Origin: Flavobacterium hydrocarbonoxydans
Lineage (GTDB): Bacteria > Bacteroidota > Bacteroidia > Flavobacteriales > Flavobacteriaceae
NCBI RefSeq assembly: GCF_009789235.1
Contig: NZ_WSTB01000001.1
Coordinates: 620,001 to 684,000, forward strand
Reading direction: 5' to 3'
DNA: 64,000 bases
Position 1 is the stretch's first letter, and every line of letters begins with the position of its first letter. The notes below the pieces were generated by a model, which had not been told where the DNA came from, did not search any database, and saw nothing but the letters and a program-made list of their open reading frames with translations. Below, in pieces: positions 53,986-62,161 of the stretch. A program made the translations under genes and the position numbers.

Positions 53986-54393
53986 TTATTTTCTCCTATT
54001 CTGATGCTCGGTAAAGTGCAGCAAAATTTGCTTAGGAACTGCTATCGCTTCCTTTTTGATATTATCAAACCATTCCACCTCTTTGGTAACTTCGGCACAA
54101 CATTCTTTTTTAGAATTGAAAAATAAACTCTTAAAACTGATTTTGTCATCTACCGAAAAATGCTTCATCTCAACAAAAAAAGGTTCGGTAAACATCAGGT
54201 TTTGATAACAAACCAATACGTGATTCCTTTCTTGTAAACCTAAGTTAAACGTATTGAGTTTCTCTCTTGAAAATCCGTTTTCAAACAAAAAATGATACAG
54301 TAATCTTTTTGTATAAGAAAGGTAAGCAGCGTTTTCCATTACCATAAAATCATTTACATCTTCTCCGGCAACAACATAATTTTTGCAGATCAT
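53986..54393 (-). CDS. Hotdog-fold acyl-CoA thioesterase-like protein
   Basis: A 135-residue protein with a hotdog-type layout. V-V-A-G-E-D-V-N-D-F-M-V-M-E-N-A-A-Y-L-S-Y is like the catalytic helix start (D-x-N-x-x-x-H-x-x-N) of 4HBT enzymes, but with Met-Glu instead of the usual His region, followed by R-L-L-Y-H-F-L. Later beta strands carry F-V-E-M-K-H-F-S-V-D-D-K. The start at 54393 (M-I-C-K-N-Y-V-V-A-G) was chosen because a longer frame from 54459 would run through a clear terminator hairpin at 54415-54445. It has a terminator of its own. The substrate is unknown. Confidence 0.62.
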   Translation of the reverse strand: MICKNYVVAGEDVNDFMVMENAAYLSYTKRLLYHFLFENGFSREKLNTFNLGLQERNHVLVCYQNLMFTEPFFVEMKHFSVDDKISFKSLFFNSKKECCAEVTKEVEWFDNIKKEAIAVPKQILLHFTEHQNRRK

Positions 54394-54414
54394 ACTAAAT
54401 TTAGTTAGGGTTAA

Positions 54415-54445
54415 TAAAAAAGAGGCCAGTAACGAAACTGACCTC
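54415..54445 (-). terminator. Terminator after the yceI operon
   Basis: GAGGCCAGT (54422-54430) pairs with ACTGACCTC (54437-54445), with one G-T pair and a 6-base loop. On the minus strand it is followed by TTTTTT (plus A-run 54416-54421). Confidence 0.85.
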
Positions 54446-54546
54446 CTAACAATAGTCATGTTTAATAATCACCAAATCCAAAAAGAAATTTATTTAATAG
54501 TGGTGGGTACTATCTATTCCATAAATATTTAATGTTCTGAAAGCAA

Positions 54547-55101
54547 TTATTTGACCAACAAAAAATTGTAATTAATCTTTATTTTGTCCGCAATTTTCTT
54601 TCGGACCAAATTTGGTATTTCAATATCAAAATCTTCTGGTTTTACTTCAAAAGAGCCAATAGTAGTAACTCCATTAGCAGCCTTCGAAATTTTTATAATT
54701 ACACTTACCGCTTTCGTTTTTCCGTGAATGGTAAGATCCCCTTTTAAAGTAAAATTTTTAGGCGTATTGGTAATTTTAGCACTATCAAAATCTTCTATTT
54801 TACCTTTGAAAGTCGCTTTTGAAAACTTTTCAGATTCCATATAATTTTCATTAAAATGCTCCTCCATTAAGGCCACTTTAAACCGAAACCCTTTTATAAG
54901 AACCAAAGCCGCAAAATCTCCAGTTGATTGTTCTAAGACAGCAGACACACTTTTGTTTTCGGCTGCCACTTCTTCATAAGAAGGAATGGATGCCTGGAAT
55001 TTTATACTTCCTGTTTTGGTAATCAGCTTTTGCGAAAAACCAGTTGTACCGGCAGTAATGATCAGCAGAAAAGCAACGAAATTAAGGACAGTTTTTTTCA
55101 T
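54547..55101 (-). CDS. YceI family periplasmic lipocalin-like protein
   Basis: A 184-residue protein with a signal peptide (M-K-K-T-V-L-N-F-V-A-F-L-L). The YceI pattern is visible: G-S-I-K-F-Q-A-S (strand), N-E-N-Y-M-E-S-E-K-F-S-K-A-T-F-K-G (the conserved M-x-S/x-F-P region) and L-K-G-D-L-T-I-H-G-K-T-K. YceI proteins form an eight-strand barrel that binds isoprenoid quinones or similar lipids in the periplasm. I chose the ATG at 55101, since an upstream start at 55137 overlaps the cytochrome gene. It is last in a four-gene operon with a cytochrome c. Confidence 0.85.
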   Translation of the reverse strand: MKKTVLNFVAFLLIITAGTTGFSQKLITKTGSIKFQASIPSYEEVAAENKSVSAVLEQSTGDFAALVLIKGFRFKVALMEEHFNENYMESEKFSKATFKGKIEDFDSAKITNTPKNFTLKGDLTIHGKTKAVSVIIKISKAANGVTTIGSFEVKPEDFDIEIPNLVRKKIADKIKINYNFLLVK

Positions 55102-55106
55102 AAAAA

Positions 55107-55487
55107 TTAATTTTCTTTTAGTCCGTCTGTATTCCATTTTACAATTAGATCAATATTTGCCTGAGACATTCTTCCCCCTTGTGGCATAATCCCCTGTTCT
55201 CCGTTTTGTAATTGAATACGGCCAAGTAATCCAGCATTTTCAACAGCTGCTTTAACCTCAGCATAAGTCGTTAAAGGTCTGAAACTGGCAGATCTTCCGG
55301 CCTGATGGCAGCCAATACAATTACCATCAATAATCGATTTTACATTTTTAGCATAGCTAATGGTCGCTACTGGGTCTGGACCTGGTGTTCCTGTACCGGG
55401 TGGTGTTTCGACATCTTCATAGGTATCAGAATCACTACAGCTTGTAAATGCAGCCAATAAAATGGCAAGTGCTATTAATTTTTTCAT
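55107..55487 (-). CDS. Single-heme cytochrome c lipoprotein
   Basis: A 126-residue lipoprotein (lipobox F-T-S-C at about residue 17). A Pro/Gly linker (P-P-G-T-G-T-P-G-P) precedes a short cytochrome c domain with the heme site N-C-I-G-C-H and a candidate axial Met in I-M-P-Q-G-G-R-M-S. It probably carries electrons in the periplasm or at the outer membrane. It lies between the barrel gene and yceI, with a gap of only 5 bases to yceI. Cytochrome, YceI and DUF5777 together suggest a small redox module. Confidence 0.87.
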   Translation of the reverse strand: MKKLIALAILLAAFTSCSDSDTYEDVETPPGTGTPGPDPVATISYAKNVKSIIDGNCIGCHQAGRSASFRPLTTYAEVKAAVENAGLLGRIQLQNGEQGIMPQGGRMSQANIDLIVKWNTDGLKEN

Positions 55488-55517
55488 CCTTTGTTTTTTT
55501 AGTTTTATTAGTTTTTT

Positions 55518-56360
55518 TTAAAATACTCTGTATAAATTAAATCCGAAAAAGAAGTCTCCTTTTCCCCATTCACCTGTAGCATTGGTAAGATATCCGCTCT
55601 CACTCATGGATTGTGAATTGGTAAATATCAGCTGAAAAACGTGTCCTCCCGTCTCTATATCAAGACCTACCGATAGAGGGTTTTCATAAAAATCAGGCGT
55701 ATCAAAATTGTGCATGTACTCTAAATTAACCGATAATCTTTTGGTGATTTTGTAGCGACCGCCACCTCCAAAAGAAAATTGATTATCATTTTCGATTGCC
55801 GGATTATAAAGGTTTTTATGCAGATAAGAAGGAACAAGCTCCAGAGAAAGCTTTTCGCTGATTTTTCTGGATACCAATACTTGCTGCACATACGTCATGC
55901 GGTGTTTAAATTCTAAGCTCGGATATTGCTCTTTTTCTAAAAAAGTATTAATATCGGCAACGCTGTATCCCACAATGTCAACCGGAAAATTAGCATTCTG
56001 TCTCGCCAGTCTGTATTTTAATCCGGTCTCGTACATTTTGTTTAAGGTATGTCTGGAAAGACTTACGGATAACCAATCTGTAACGCCATAAATACCGCCC
56101 AATTTTGTAGTTGCATTATCAAGTCCAAAAAAACTGTCAAAACCGTCTTTTACAGTACCAAAACGATGCGAGACTACAAAATAGAACTCGTTTTTGGCAG
56201 CCATTTTTGTGGTTTGCAAAGTCACCAGCTGTAAAGCTTTGAAAGTAGCGCCTGCATAACTTTCTTCTACCTGAGTCGAATCCAGATCCTTAAGCAGATC
56301 GTCTTGCGAATATGTCATCGTAGCCCAAAAAAGGCAGATTGTGACTAAAAATTTCTTCAT
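55518..56360 (-). CDS. DUF5777-type outer-membrane beta-barrel protein
   Basis: A 280-residue protein with a signal peptide (residues 1-18). Strand-rich sequence includes F-Y-F-V-V-S-H-R-F-G-T-V-K-D-G-F-D-S-F-F-G-L-D-N-A-T, characteristic of the DUF5777 barrels often found beside YceI and c-type cytochromes in Bacteroidota, and ends with aromatic F-F-F-G-F-N-L-Y-R-V-F. The function is unknown. It is 7 bases after the OB-fold gene and 30 before the cytochrome gene, so it is part of one operon. Confidence 0.8.
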   Translation of the reverse strand: MKKFLVTICLFWATMTYSQDDLLKDLDSTQVEESYAGATFKALQLVTLQTTKMAAKNEFYFVVSHRFGTVKDGFDSFFGLDNATTKLGGIYGVTDWLSVSLSRHTLNKMYETGLKYRLARQNANFPVDIVGYSVADINTFLEKEQYPSLEFKHRMTYVQQVLVSRKISEKLSLELVPSYLHKNLYNPAIENDNQFSFGGGGRYKITKRLSVNLEYMHNFDTPDFYENPLSVGLDIETGGHVFQLIFTNSQSMSESGYLTNATGEWGKGDFFFGFNLYRVF

Positions 56361-56367
56361 AAATCGA

Positions 56368-56772
56368 TTAATTATTTTGTTTATTAATGGTGCATTGGTC
56401 TAATTTAATCTCCTGAAAAAGTTCATCATAACCAATACATTTACCTTTGACCGTTACGCTCTTATTTATCAGTTTCTCATTAGTTTTTTGAGTAAACAGA
56501 CAAAAAACAGTATTTTCGAGTATCAGTACAGAATCTGTTTGTCTGGTTATTTCACCCGTTATTTCAATAGTTTTATTGAGATACAATGAATCTGCTTTTT
56601 GTGGATTTGAGTTATAGTCACTGCTTAATTTTGTAGCTGTGATACTAAAATCTGGCACTTCCCATGCTATATTACGGGCTTCTTTAAAAAGAAATCCGTA
56701 ATAAAAATAAAGCCCCGCAGTAACCAGCAATAGCACGACCACAATTATTAATGTTATTCTTTTTCTTTTCAT
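56368..56772 (-). CDS. Membrane-anchored OB-fold (tRNA_anti-like) protein
   Basis: A 134-residue protein. K-R-K-R-I precedes a single membrane anchor (I-T-L-I-I-V-V-V-L-L-L-V-T-A-G-L-Y-F-Y-Y-G). The soluble part has L-N-K-T-I-E-I-T-G-E-I-T-R and S-V-T-V-K-G-K-C-I-G-Y-D-E-L-F-Q-E-I-K-L-D-Q-C, the pattern of the tRNA_anti-like OB-fold domain common in Bacteroidota lipid- or redox-linked operons. It is first in the operon with the DUF5777, cytochrome and YceI genes. Confidence 0.75.
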   Translation of the reverse strand: MKRKRITLIIVVVLLLVTAGLYFYYGFLFKEARNIAWEVPDFSITATKLSSDYNSNPQKADSLYLNKTIEITGEITRQTDSVLILENTVFCLFTQKTNEKLINKSVTVKGKCIGYDELFQEIKLDQCTINKQNN

Positions 56773-56840
56773 AAATAGAGTTTAAATGCTGTTTATTCAG
56801 CTATTTTTGAAGTAGTTTACCCGAATTTTATTTTTCAATT

Positions 56841-56880
56841 ATTTCAAATTAGCCCAATAAAATTTGGACTAATTTGAAAT
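56841..56880 (-). terminator. Terminator hairpin after the PF03640-type lipoprotein
   Basis: ATTTCAAATTAG (56841-56852) and CTAATTTGAAAT (56869-56880) are perfect 12-bp arms, with an inner CCAA/TTGG pairing. It lies 18 bases past the stop. Confidence 0.7.
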
Positions 56881-56898
56881 TTTTAGAAAATCTAATTT

Positions 56899-57777
56899 TT
56901 ATATCGCTAACGGAGTATCTTTTTCTACTACCGGCCAAACTCCAGGAGCAGGATAACTAACCCCTTTATTAGCACCTCTAACACTGGCATCTTGTCCAAA
57001 ATAATACAAAGGCCAGCCATTGTAAACCAATTGCGATTTTCCAAATACCGTAATAACGCTAAATTTAGATTTGTCCAGAACGGAAGGAACTACGATTTTA
57101 TCTGTTTCATAGATAGGCCAGATAGCATTGTTTGAAAAATCTGCATTTGTAAAATTGTTTTTCTTAAAATTATCATTCTTAAAAGCATACAAAGTCAATC
57201 CTTTAGCATCGGTAAAATACGTAGTCGAACCCTCTCCTACCGTGTAATCCGATTTGTAGTTTTTACCATCATGACCTACAAGCTGGCTTCTTACCAGCAT
57301 AATCGAATAATCTGGTTTGGCAATAAACCAAACACCACCAACGCCATCTCCTGTAGTTTTACCGGCTGCTTCTGCAGTATTGGTTCCACTTACACTTGGT
57401 GCATAATAGTATAAAGGCCACCCTTTATAGGTTACTTGTTTTTTACCCGATGCTGTAGTTATAGTCGCGAAATCTGTAAATGTTAAGCCTGTACCTACTT
57501 TATCTGCCGTTAAATTATCGGCAACAAAAGCTGGCCATAACGCTTCGCATCCTCCAGTACAAGAAGCCTGACCATTTGCATCTGCTGCAAAAAAGTATAA
57601 CGATCTTCCGTCTTTATCAGAAAGATAAGAGCCTAATGTTGCGCTAGTAGAAAGGCTGATTTCTTTTTTTACTTCAGGAGCGGGAGTCGTATCATTGTCG
57701 CTGTCACTACTACAGCTTACAAAAAATGTTGCTGCAACAGCAACCAGAGCGAATTTGATTTGTTTTGATTTCATCAT
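56899..57777 (-). CDS. Lipoprotein with PF03640-type repeats
   Basis: A 292-residue lipoprotein (lipobox near residue 22, V-S-C-S-S-D-S-D). It contains alternating repeats of the 'secreted repeat of unknown function' family. L-S-D-K-D-G-R-S-L-Y-F-F-A-A-D and F-T-D-A-K-G-L-T-L-Y-A-F-K-N-D are one type; K-K-Q-V-T-Y-K-G-W-P-L-Y-Y-Y and K-S-Q-L-V-Y-N-G-W-P-L-Y-Y-F are the other. C-T-G-G-C-E-A-L-W-P is a further family hallmark. The biochemical function is unknown. It lies downstream of the sigma/FecR/TonB set, 154 bases after the receptor gene. Confidence 0.82.
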   Translation of the reverse strand: MMKSKQIKFALVAVAATFFVSCSSDSDNDTTPAPEVKKEISLSTSATLGSYLSDKDGRSLYFFAADANGQASCTGGCEALWPAFVADNLTADKVGTGLTFTDFATITTASGKKQVTYKGWPLYYYAPSVSGTNTAEAAGKTTGDGVGGVWFIAKPDYSIMLVRSQLVGHDGKNYKSDYTVGEGSTTYFTDAKGLTLYAFKNDNFKKNNFTNADFSNNAIWPIYETDKIVVPSVLDKSKFSVITVFGKSQLVYNGWPLYYFGQDASVRGANKGVSYPAPGVWPVVEKDTPLAI

Positions 57778-57931
57778 TTTTTTTGATTAGTTAAAGGGAG
57801 TTGTTTTTCTATTTTGATAAGATTCAATAGTAAAACAGCCTTGATGTAGATTACCCTACCAAAGAATTGTTATTTTTTTTAAAAAAGTAAAAAAAGAAGT
57901 ACAGGATTTTACTAATCCAGGATAATTTGAG

Positions 57932-60466
57932 TTATAAAGAAACCCTAAAACTCACATTTGGAGTTCGTTGCAGCGAGAATGTTTCGACTTCCTCTATAGA
58001 ATTGGAGAGCGTACTTACTCTGTAATATTCGCCAATTTCATTTTTCCTGTTTAAAATATTCAGGATAGAAATTCCTAATTTGTATTGAATTCCATTTGCT
58101 GTTTCCCACTTATAAGTAGAGGAAATATTAACCTGCGAAAAAATATGCAGATTGGTATTGTTCGGTTTGTTGTAAACCAATACAGGATCCGAAAGATCTA
58201 TTTGAGAAAGATCCGGAGATGTTTTAGGCCTGCCGGAAGACCATTTTGTTCCTAAAGCTATTTTAAAATTATTTTTTTCGTAAATCCCAGCCCAGGAAAC
58301 CGTGTGCATCAACTGAAAATTGTTAGGAAAACGCGGGTATTCATAATCCGAAAAATGATAACTATTATGATTATACGTATAACTTAACCAGGTCAGAAAT
58401 TGATTCATTTTTTTCTGAATCAGCATTTCTGTTCCCCAAACTTCATAATTTCCGGTTGTTCGGACAAACTCTAACTGGTTCTGAAATCCCTGACTGGAAG
58501 TGGTAATTCCGTTTACTTTTTTATAAAAATTTTCAATGTCCAACAGCCAGTCATTCTTTTTATAGAATAAATTTAAAGAGATTTGTTTGCTTCTCTGAAT
58601 AGGAATTGTGCTATTGTTTGAAATAATCCAGCGTCTTTTTTCGATGCCAAAATAATCTTTTTGCAAATCAATTATTTGCTGTGAGTTTTGACTTTTCAGC
58701 TCGCCGAGTACTTCTAAATTTAGACTTTTATTTATCCCATAACTAAATTGAATGCGGGGTTCCAGAATATATTTTTTAAATTTTTCAATATAATTTATTC
58801 GGGCTCCAGTCCTGAAGTATATTCGGGAAAGTGTGTCATTGTATTTTCCTTCTACAATAAAAGCATGTGTTCTTAATACATCTTTTATTTTGCGATAGAA
58901 ATCAGGATTACTTACCTGTTCCAAATTCGTAATACCAATTTCGTTAAATTGATAGCCATTATTAAAGCTTAATTTATCGGTAATACTATGATTATTTTCT
59001 AAATTTATTCCGTTATTGTTAACCGTATTTTCCTGAATTACAATTTGATTGGCATTGGTCGTTATTTGATTGGCCAAAAGTTCATAAGAAGAATTGTAAA
59101 CATTAATTTTAGTGGTATTGAAGCGGTTCCAATTTCTTTTCCATAACAAATTTCCGCCATAATTTTGCTGACGTAAAACATTGTTTTCGGATTTATTCAT
59201 ACCATATATGGTCGCACTTTGAAAAACCTCCAGATTGTCTTTGATGGTTATCAAATCTAAAACTAACTGATCTTTGAGTCCTATCTGTTGAGCATATTTT
59301 AAAGTAGCATCATAAAAACTAAACTTCCTATCACTTTGATAATCAATATTTTGATTTTTAGCAAAATCCGTAATCGTAGTGTTTTGAAATATTTTATCGA
59401 AATATTCCTTGTAAGTAGGTGTTTCTACATAATCTGTAATCGATTTGCGTGCTGAAATTTCGATATAACTCTTTTTCGAAACATTGTACTTGGCATAAAT
59501 ATCCGCATTAATCATATTGATTCCGGCACTAAGAGCGTTCTTTTCAGCTGTTTCCGGAGTCGAAGAAATAGCAACGACACTCGATACACTTTCGCCAAAA
59601 AAGGCAGGACTTCCGTTTTTGTAAATAGAAATCGTATGTGCCAGATTAGGATTGAATACCGATATTAACCCAAAAAAATGACCTGTTTGAAACATTCGTA
59701 TTCCGTTCCATAAAAACAAATTCTGATCGTGTGTACCACCGCGTACGTTGATACTCGATACACTTTCGTCAAGACTGTTCACACCGGGAATTTGCTGCAT
59801 GGTCTGTAGGGCATCGGGTTCGATAAGTCCGGGAAGAATACCAAATTTCTTAGGTTTAATCTCAAAGGATCCGTCGGCACTTTTAGAAATTCCCGAAGCC
59901 AGAATCGCATTAGCTTTAACCTCTTGAAGCTCTGTGATTTCCGGATCTAAAAATACCTGCAGACAATTTTTAGAATCGGACTTACCCACTGTGATTCTTT
60001 TGGTTATAAATCCTACGTGACTAATTAACAATATATTTTTATCCTCTTTTTCAAACTTAAAAAAGCCGTTTGAATCAGTTGTAAATTGTGTTTTATTGTT
60101 TAAAAAAATATTGGCATTTTCAATAGGTTTTTTATCAATACCAGAAAAAACATATCCACAGATTGTTTGGGCATCAGTATCTTTCTTATAGATATTAATG
60201 AATTGGTTTCCTATATTTTCAAAAGACAAATTGGTTTTATTAGCCAGGTACTGCAGCTTATGGTCTAAAGAAAGTTCTTTTTTAGGAGGATATAATTGTA
60301 ATTCTGTAATTAAATCTTCTGTGTAATTAAAAGTGACCTGATGCTGTTGTTCTATGTCGTGTATTATTTTTTTAAAAGGCATAAGTTTCCCTTTATCCTG
60401 CGAAAAAAGGTTCAGGACAAGGAAAAATGTAAAAAACAAAAAATGAAATTGTTTGGGGAGCAACAT
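57932..60466 (-). CDS. FecA-like TonB-dependent receptor with STN domain
   Basis: An 844-residue receptor with a signal peptide (residues 1-22). Residues 28-95 are an STN-type secretin/TonB signalling domain (I-I-H-D-I-E-Q-Q-H-Q-V-T-F-N-Y). Residues 100-185 are a carboxypeptidase-D-like beta domain, then a plug (Q-I-P-G-V-N-S...I-N-V-R-G-G-T-H-D-Q-N) and a barrel. An N-terminal STN plus an adjacent FecR/sigma pair indicates cell-surface signalling: ligand binding would activate the sigma factor. The FecR stop codon directly abuts its start. The ligand is unknown. Confidence 0.92.
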   Translation of the reverse strand: MLLPKQFHFLFFTFFLVLNLFSQDKGKLMPFKKIIHDIEQQHQVTFNYTEDLITELQLYPPKKELSLDHKLQYLANKTNLSFENIGNQFINIYKKDTDAQTICGYVFSGIDKKPIENANIFLNNKTQFTTDSNGFFKFEKEDKNILLISHVGFITKRITVGKSDSKNCLQVFLDPEITELQEVKANAILASGISKSADGSFEIKPKKFGILPGLIEPDALQTMQQIPGVNSLDESVSSINVRGGTHDQNLFLWNGIRMFQTGHFFGLISVFNPNLAHTISIYKNGSPAFFGESVSSVVAISSTPETAEKNALSAGINMINADIYAKYNVSKKSYIEISARKSITDYVETPTYKEYFDKIFQNTTITDFAKNQNIDYQSDRKFSFYDATLKYAQQIGLKDQLVLDLITIKDNLEVFQSATIYGMNKSENNVLRQQNYGGNLLWKRNWNRFNTTKINVYNSSYELLANQITTNANQIVIQENTVNNNGINLENNHSITDKLSFNNGYQFNEIGITNLEQVSNPDFYRKIKDVLRTHAFIVEGKYNDTLSRIYFRTGARINYIEKFKKYILEPRIQFSYGINKSLNLEVLGELKSQNSQQIIDLQKDYFGIEKRRWIISNNSTIPIQRSKQISLNLFYKKNDWLLDIENFYKKVNGITTSSQGFQNQLEFVRTTGNYEVWGTEMLIQKKMNQFLTWLSYTYNHNSYHFSDYEYPRFPNNFQLMHTVSWAGIYEKNNFKIALGTKWSSGRPKTSPDLSQIDLSDPVLVYNKPNNTNLHIFSQVNISSTYKWETANGIQYKLGISILNILNRKNEIGEYYRVSTLSNSIEEVETFSLQRTPNVSFRVSL

Positions 60467-61366
60467 TTATTTTTCGTCCAAAATTATTTTATTTTTTGAG
60501 ACTTTTTTAGCCTCTAAATGATACGTTGTACTGATAATCTGTAAAGCGACATCCAGATTGTTCGCAGGCAATTTACCCGTAAATAAAGAGATAGTATCTT
60601 TGCTATTCAATTCGATTGTAATGTTATATTGCCTTTCCACTTCGTCTAATAGCGTTCTGATATTTTCTTTATAAAAAGCTATTTGGTTGTCCGTCCATTC
60701 CGGTTTCAAAGACGTAATTTCCATTTTAATTTGTTTTCCGTTTTCAAAACTAACGCCTTGTCCGTGGGTTAATAAAATCTGAGAATCAGCATAATTTACT
60801 TTTACACGTCCTTCATAACACACTATATCAAACCTGTTTTTTCGGGCTTTTACATTAAACTGAGTTCCTAAAACCGTTACTTTTCCCAGATTAGTATGCA
60901 CTTCAAATTTTCGCCCTTTGGCTACCCTAAAATACGCTTCTCCGTTTAGCTCCAGATTCCTGTTGTTGTCCCAGTTCCATCTTCTATAATTTAGTTCAGA
61001 ACCAGAATTCAGCACTACTTCTGAATTATCGGGTAACAAAAAAGTTGTTTTTTTTCCAAAATCTGCTGTCTGCGTTTCCGGTACAAAAACTTTCATTGCA
61101 AAGGTTATTCCCAAAGCCAGCACCAATATTGCCGCTGCACGGAACATCCATTTTTTATACATTGGAATCACTTTTGGCGTTTCTTTTTTCTGATTAAGAA
61201 TATTGGCTAACATGGCGTTTTCATTGAAATCACCTACCTCTAAATGTTCTGTATAATTTTTTATTTTTTGATATTTTTCGAAATCAGGACTTGCTTTAAA
61301 TTCAGCTAATTCATCAGCAGACAAATCATTGTTGAGCCATTTTGCTAATAAGCGATTTTTTTTCAT
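60467..61366 (-). CDS. FecR family anti-sigma factor
   Basis: A 299-residue protein. Residues 1-75 are the cytosolic anti-sigma region (L-L-A-K-W-L-N-N-D-L-S-A-D-E-L-A-E-F), followed by a single membrane helix (M-F-R-A-A-A-I-L-V-L-A-L-G-I-T-F-A-M). The periplasmic FecR domain has T-T-F-L-L-P-D-N-S-E-V-V-L-N-S-G-S-E-L and G-E-A-Y-F-R-V, and a C-terminal STN-like tail (L-D-V-A-L-Q-I-I-S). It transmits the receptor signal to the sigma factor. The ATG at 61366 was chosen; a start at 61426 would overlap the sigma gene. Confidence 0.92.
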   Translation of the reverse strand: MKKNRLLAKWLNNDLSADELAEFKASPDFEKYQKIKNYTEHLEVGDFNENAMLANILNQKKETPKVIPMYKKWMFRAAAILVLALGITFAMKVFVPETQTADFGKKTTFLLPDNSEVVLNSGSELNYRRWNWDNNRNLELNGEAYFRVAKGRKFEVHTNLGKVTVLGTQFNVKARKNRFDIVCYEGRVKVNYADSQILLTHGQGVSFENGKQIKMEITSLKPEWTDNQIAFYKENIRTLLDEVERQYNITIELNSKDTISLFTGKLPANNLDVALQIISTTYHLEAKKVSKNKIILDEK

Positions 61367-61415
61367 TGTACTGGTGTTATATAATAAAACAATTGGATCT
61401 AAATTTACCCTACTT

Positions 61416-61931
61416 TTATAAATCAATTTCTTTACGCAAGCTTACTAAAGCCAAATGAATGCGTTTTTCAACCGCCTTTACACTGATGTTTAAATCCGTA
61501 GCAATTTCGCTATATTTTTTTCCATCAATTCGGTGCATCAAAAAGGCAATGCGCTGTTTTTCGTTTAAGTTTTCAATAGCTTTCAAAAGCTTCACCTGAA
61601 ATTGTTTTTCCTCCAAAAGAAATTCAGGATTTTCATTTGTTTTATCAAGACCTGTGAAGTTTTTTTCATATCTCAAAACCACTTTCTGATGTGCAATTTC
61701 GTTGAGGCTGCTATTATTTGCAATCGTGTAAACATACGATTTTGCTTTTTCGAGCGGTACCGAAGCGCAATTTTGCCAAAGTTTCACAAAAGCTTCCTGT
61801 GCCACATCTTCTGCCTGGTCGATATTACCAAATTTGTAAAAAAGAAAGTTTCGAAGTGCCTTTATCTGACTTTTAAAAAAAGTAGAAAAAATCATTTCAT
61901 CACAAGTATCTGATTGGTTTTTATTTGCCAT
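61416..61931 (-). CDS. ECF RNA polymerase sigma factor, FecI-like
   Basis: A 171-residue ECF sigma factor. Region 2 (F-G-N-I-D-Q-A-E-D-V-A-Q-E-A-F-V-K-L-W-Q) and region 4 (L-N-E-K-Q-R-I-A-F-L-M-H-R-I-D-G-K-K-Y-S-E-I-A-T-D-L-N-I-S-V-K-A-V-E-K-R-I-H) are both complete. It probably drives the receptor gene and, perhaps, the PF03640-type lipoprotein downstream. It is first in the transcript, with a -7 box 22 bases before its start. Confidence 0.93.
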   Translation of the reverse strand: MANKNQSDTCDEMIFSTFFKSQIKALRNFLFYKFGNIDQAEDVAQEAFVKLWQNCASVPLEKAKSYVYTIANNSSLNEIAHQKVVLRYEKNFTGLDKTNENPEFLLEEKQFQVKLLKAIENLNEKQRIAFLMHRIDGKKYSEIATDLNISVKAVEKRIHLALVSLRKEIDL

Positions 61932-61952
61932 TTATTTTTCGGTTGTAATGTG

Positions 61953-61960
61953 CAAAAGTA
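61953..61960 (-). promoter_or_regulatory. -7 box (TACTTTTG) for the sigma factor gene
   Basis: The plus-strand CAAAAGTA at 61953-61960 reads TACTTTTG on the minus strand, 21 bases before the sigma ATG. No well-spaced TTTG was found upstream. Confidence 0.4.
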
Positions 61961-62140
61961 TTTGTTTTTAATTCAAGTAGGGTAAAAGCAAAGTAAATTG
62001 TTTTTATTCAGCTATAGACAGTTTAGATTAGCTGTTATTCTAAAATCTGGTTTTATTTTAAGTAAAATAAAGAATTAAAAGAAATGTAAACAGTCTATTA
62101 GCTGTTGTTGAATTTGTTAAAAACGTTTTCTTAATTTCAT

Positions 62141-62148
62141 TATCTTTG
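62141..62148 (+). promoter_or_regulatory. -7 box (TATCTTTG) for the lipoprotein gene
   Basis: TATCTTTG at 62141-62148 matches TAnnTTTG 13 bases before the ATG at 62162, implying a very short leader. The nearest TTTG upstream is 24 bases away, slightly long. Confidence 0.4.
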
Positions 62149-62161
62149 TAAAAATATTAAT

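Noticed and set aside
53887-54126. 79-residue plus-strand ORF antisense to the thioesterase gene
   Set aside because: It runs through the terminator at 53933-53968 and is a shadow of the opposite-strand gene.
53986-54459. A longer thioesterase gene starting at 54459
   Set aside because: The extra N-terminus (22 residues) is encoded by a clear terminator hairpin and its T-run at 54415-54445. ATG 54393 is the better start.
56899-57777. Copper or iron-sulfur protein based on C-T-G-G-C
   Set aside because: The C-T-G-G-C-E-A-L-W-P pattern is a hallmark of the PF03640 secreted repeat family and not a recognised metal site.
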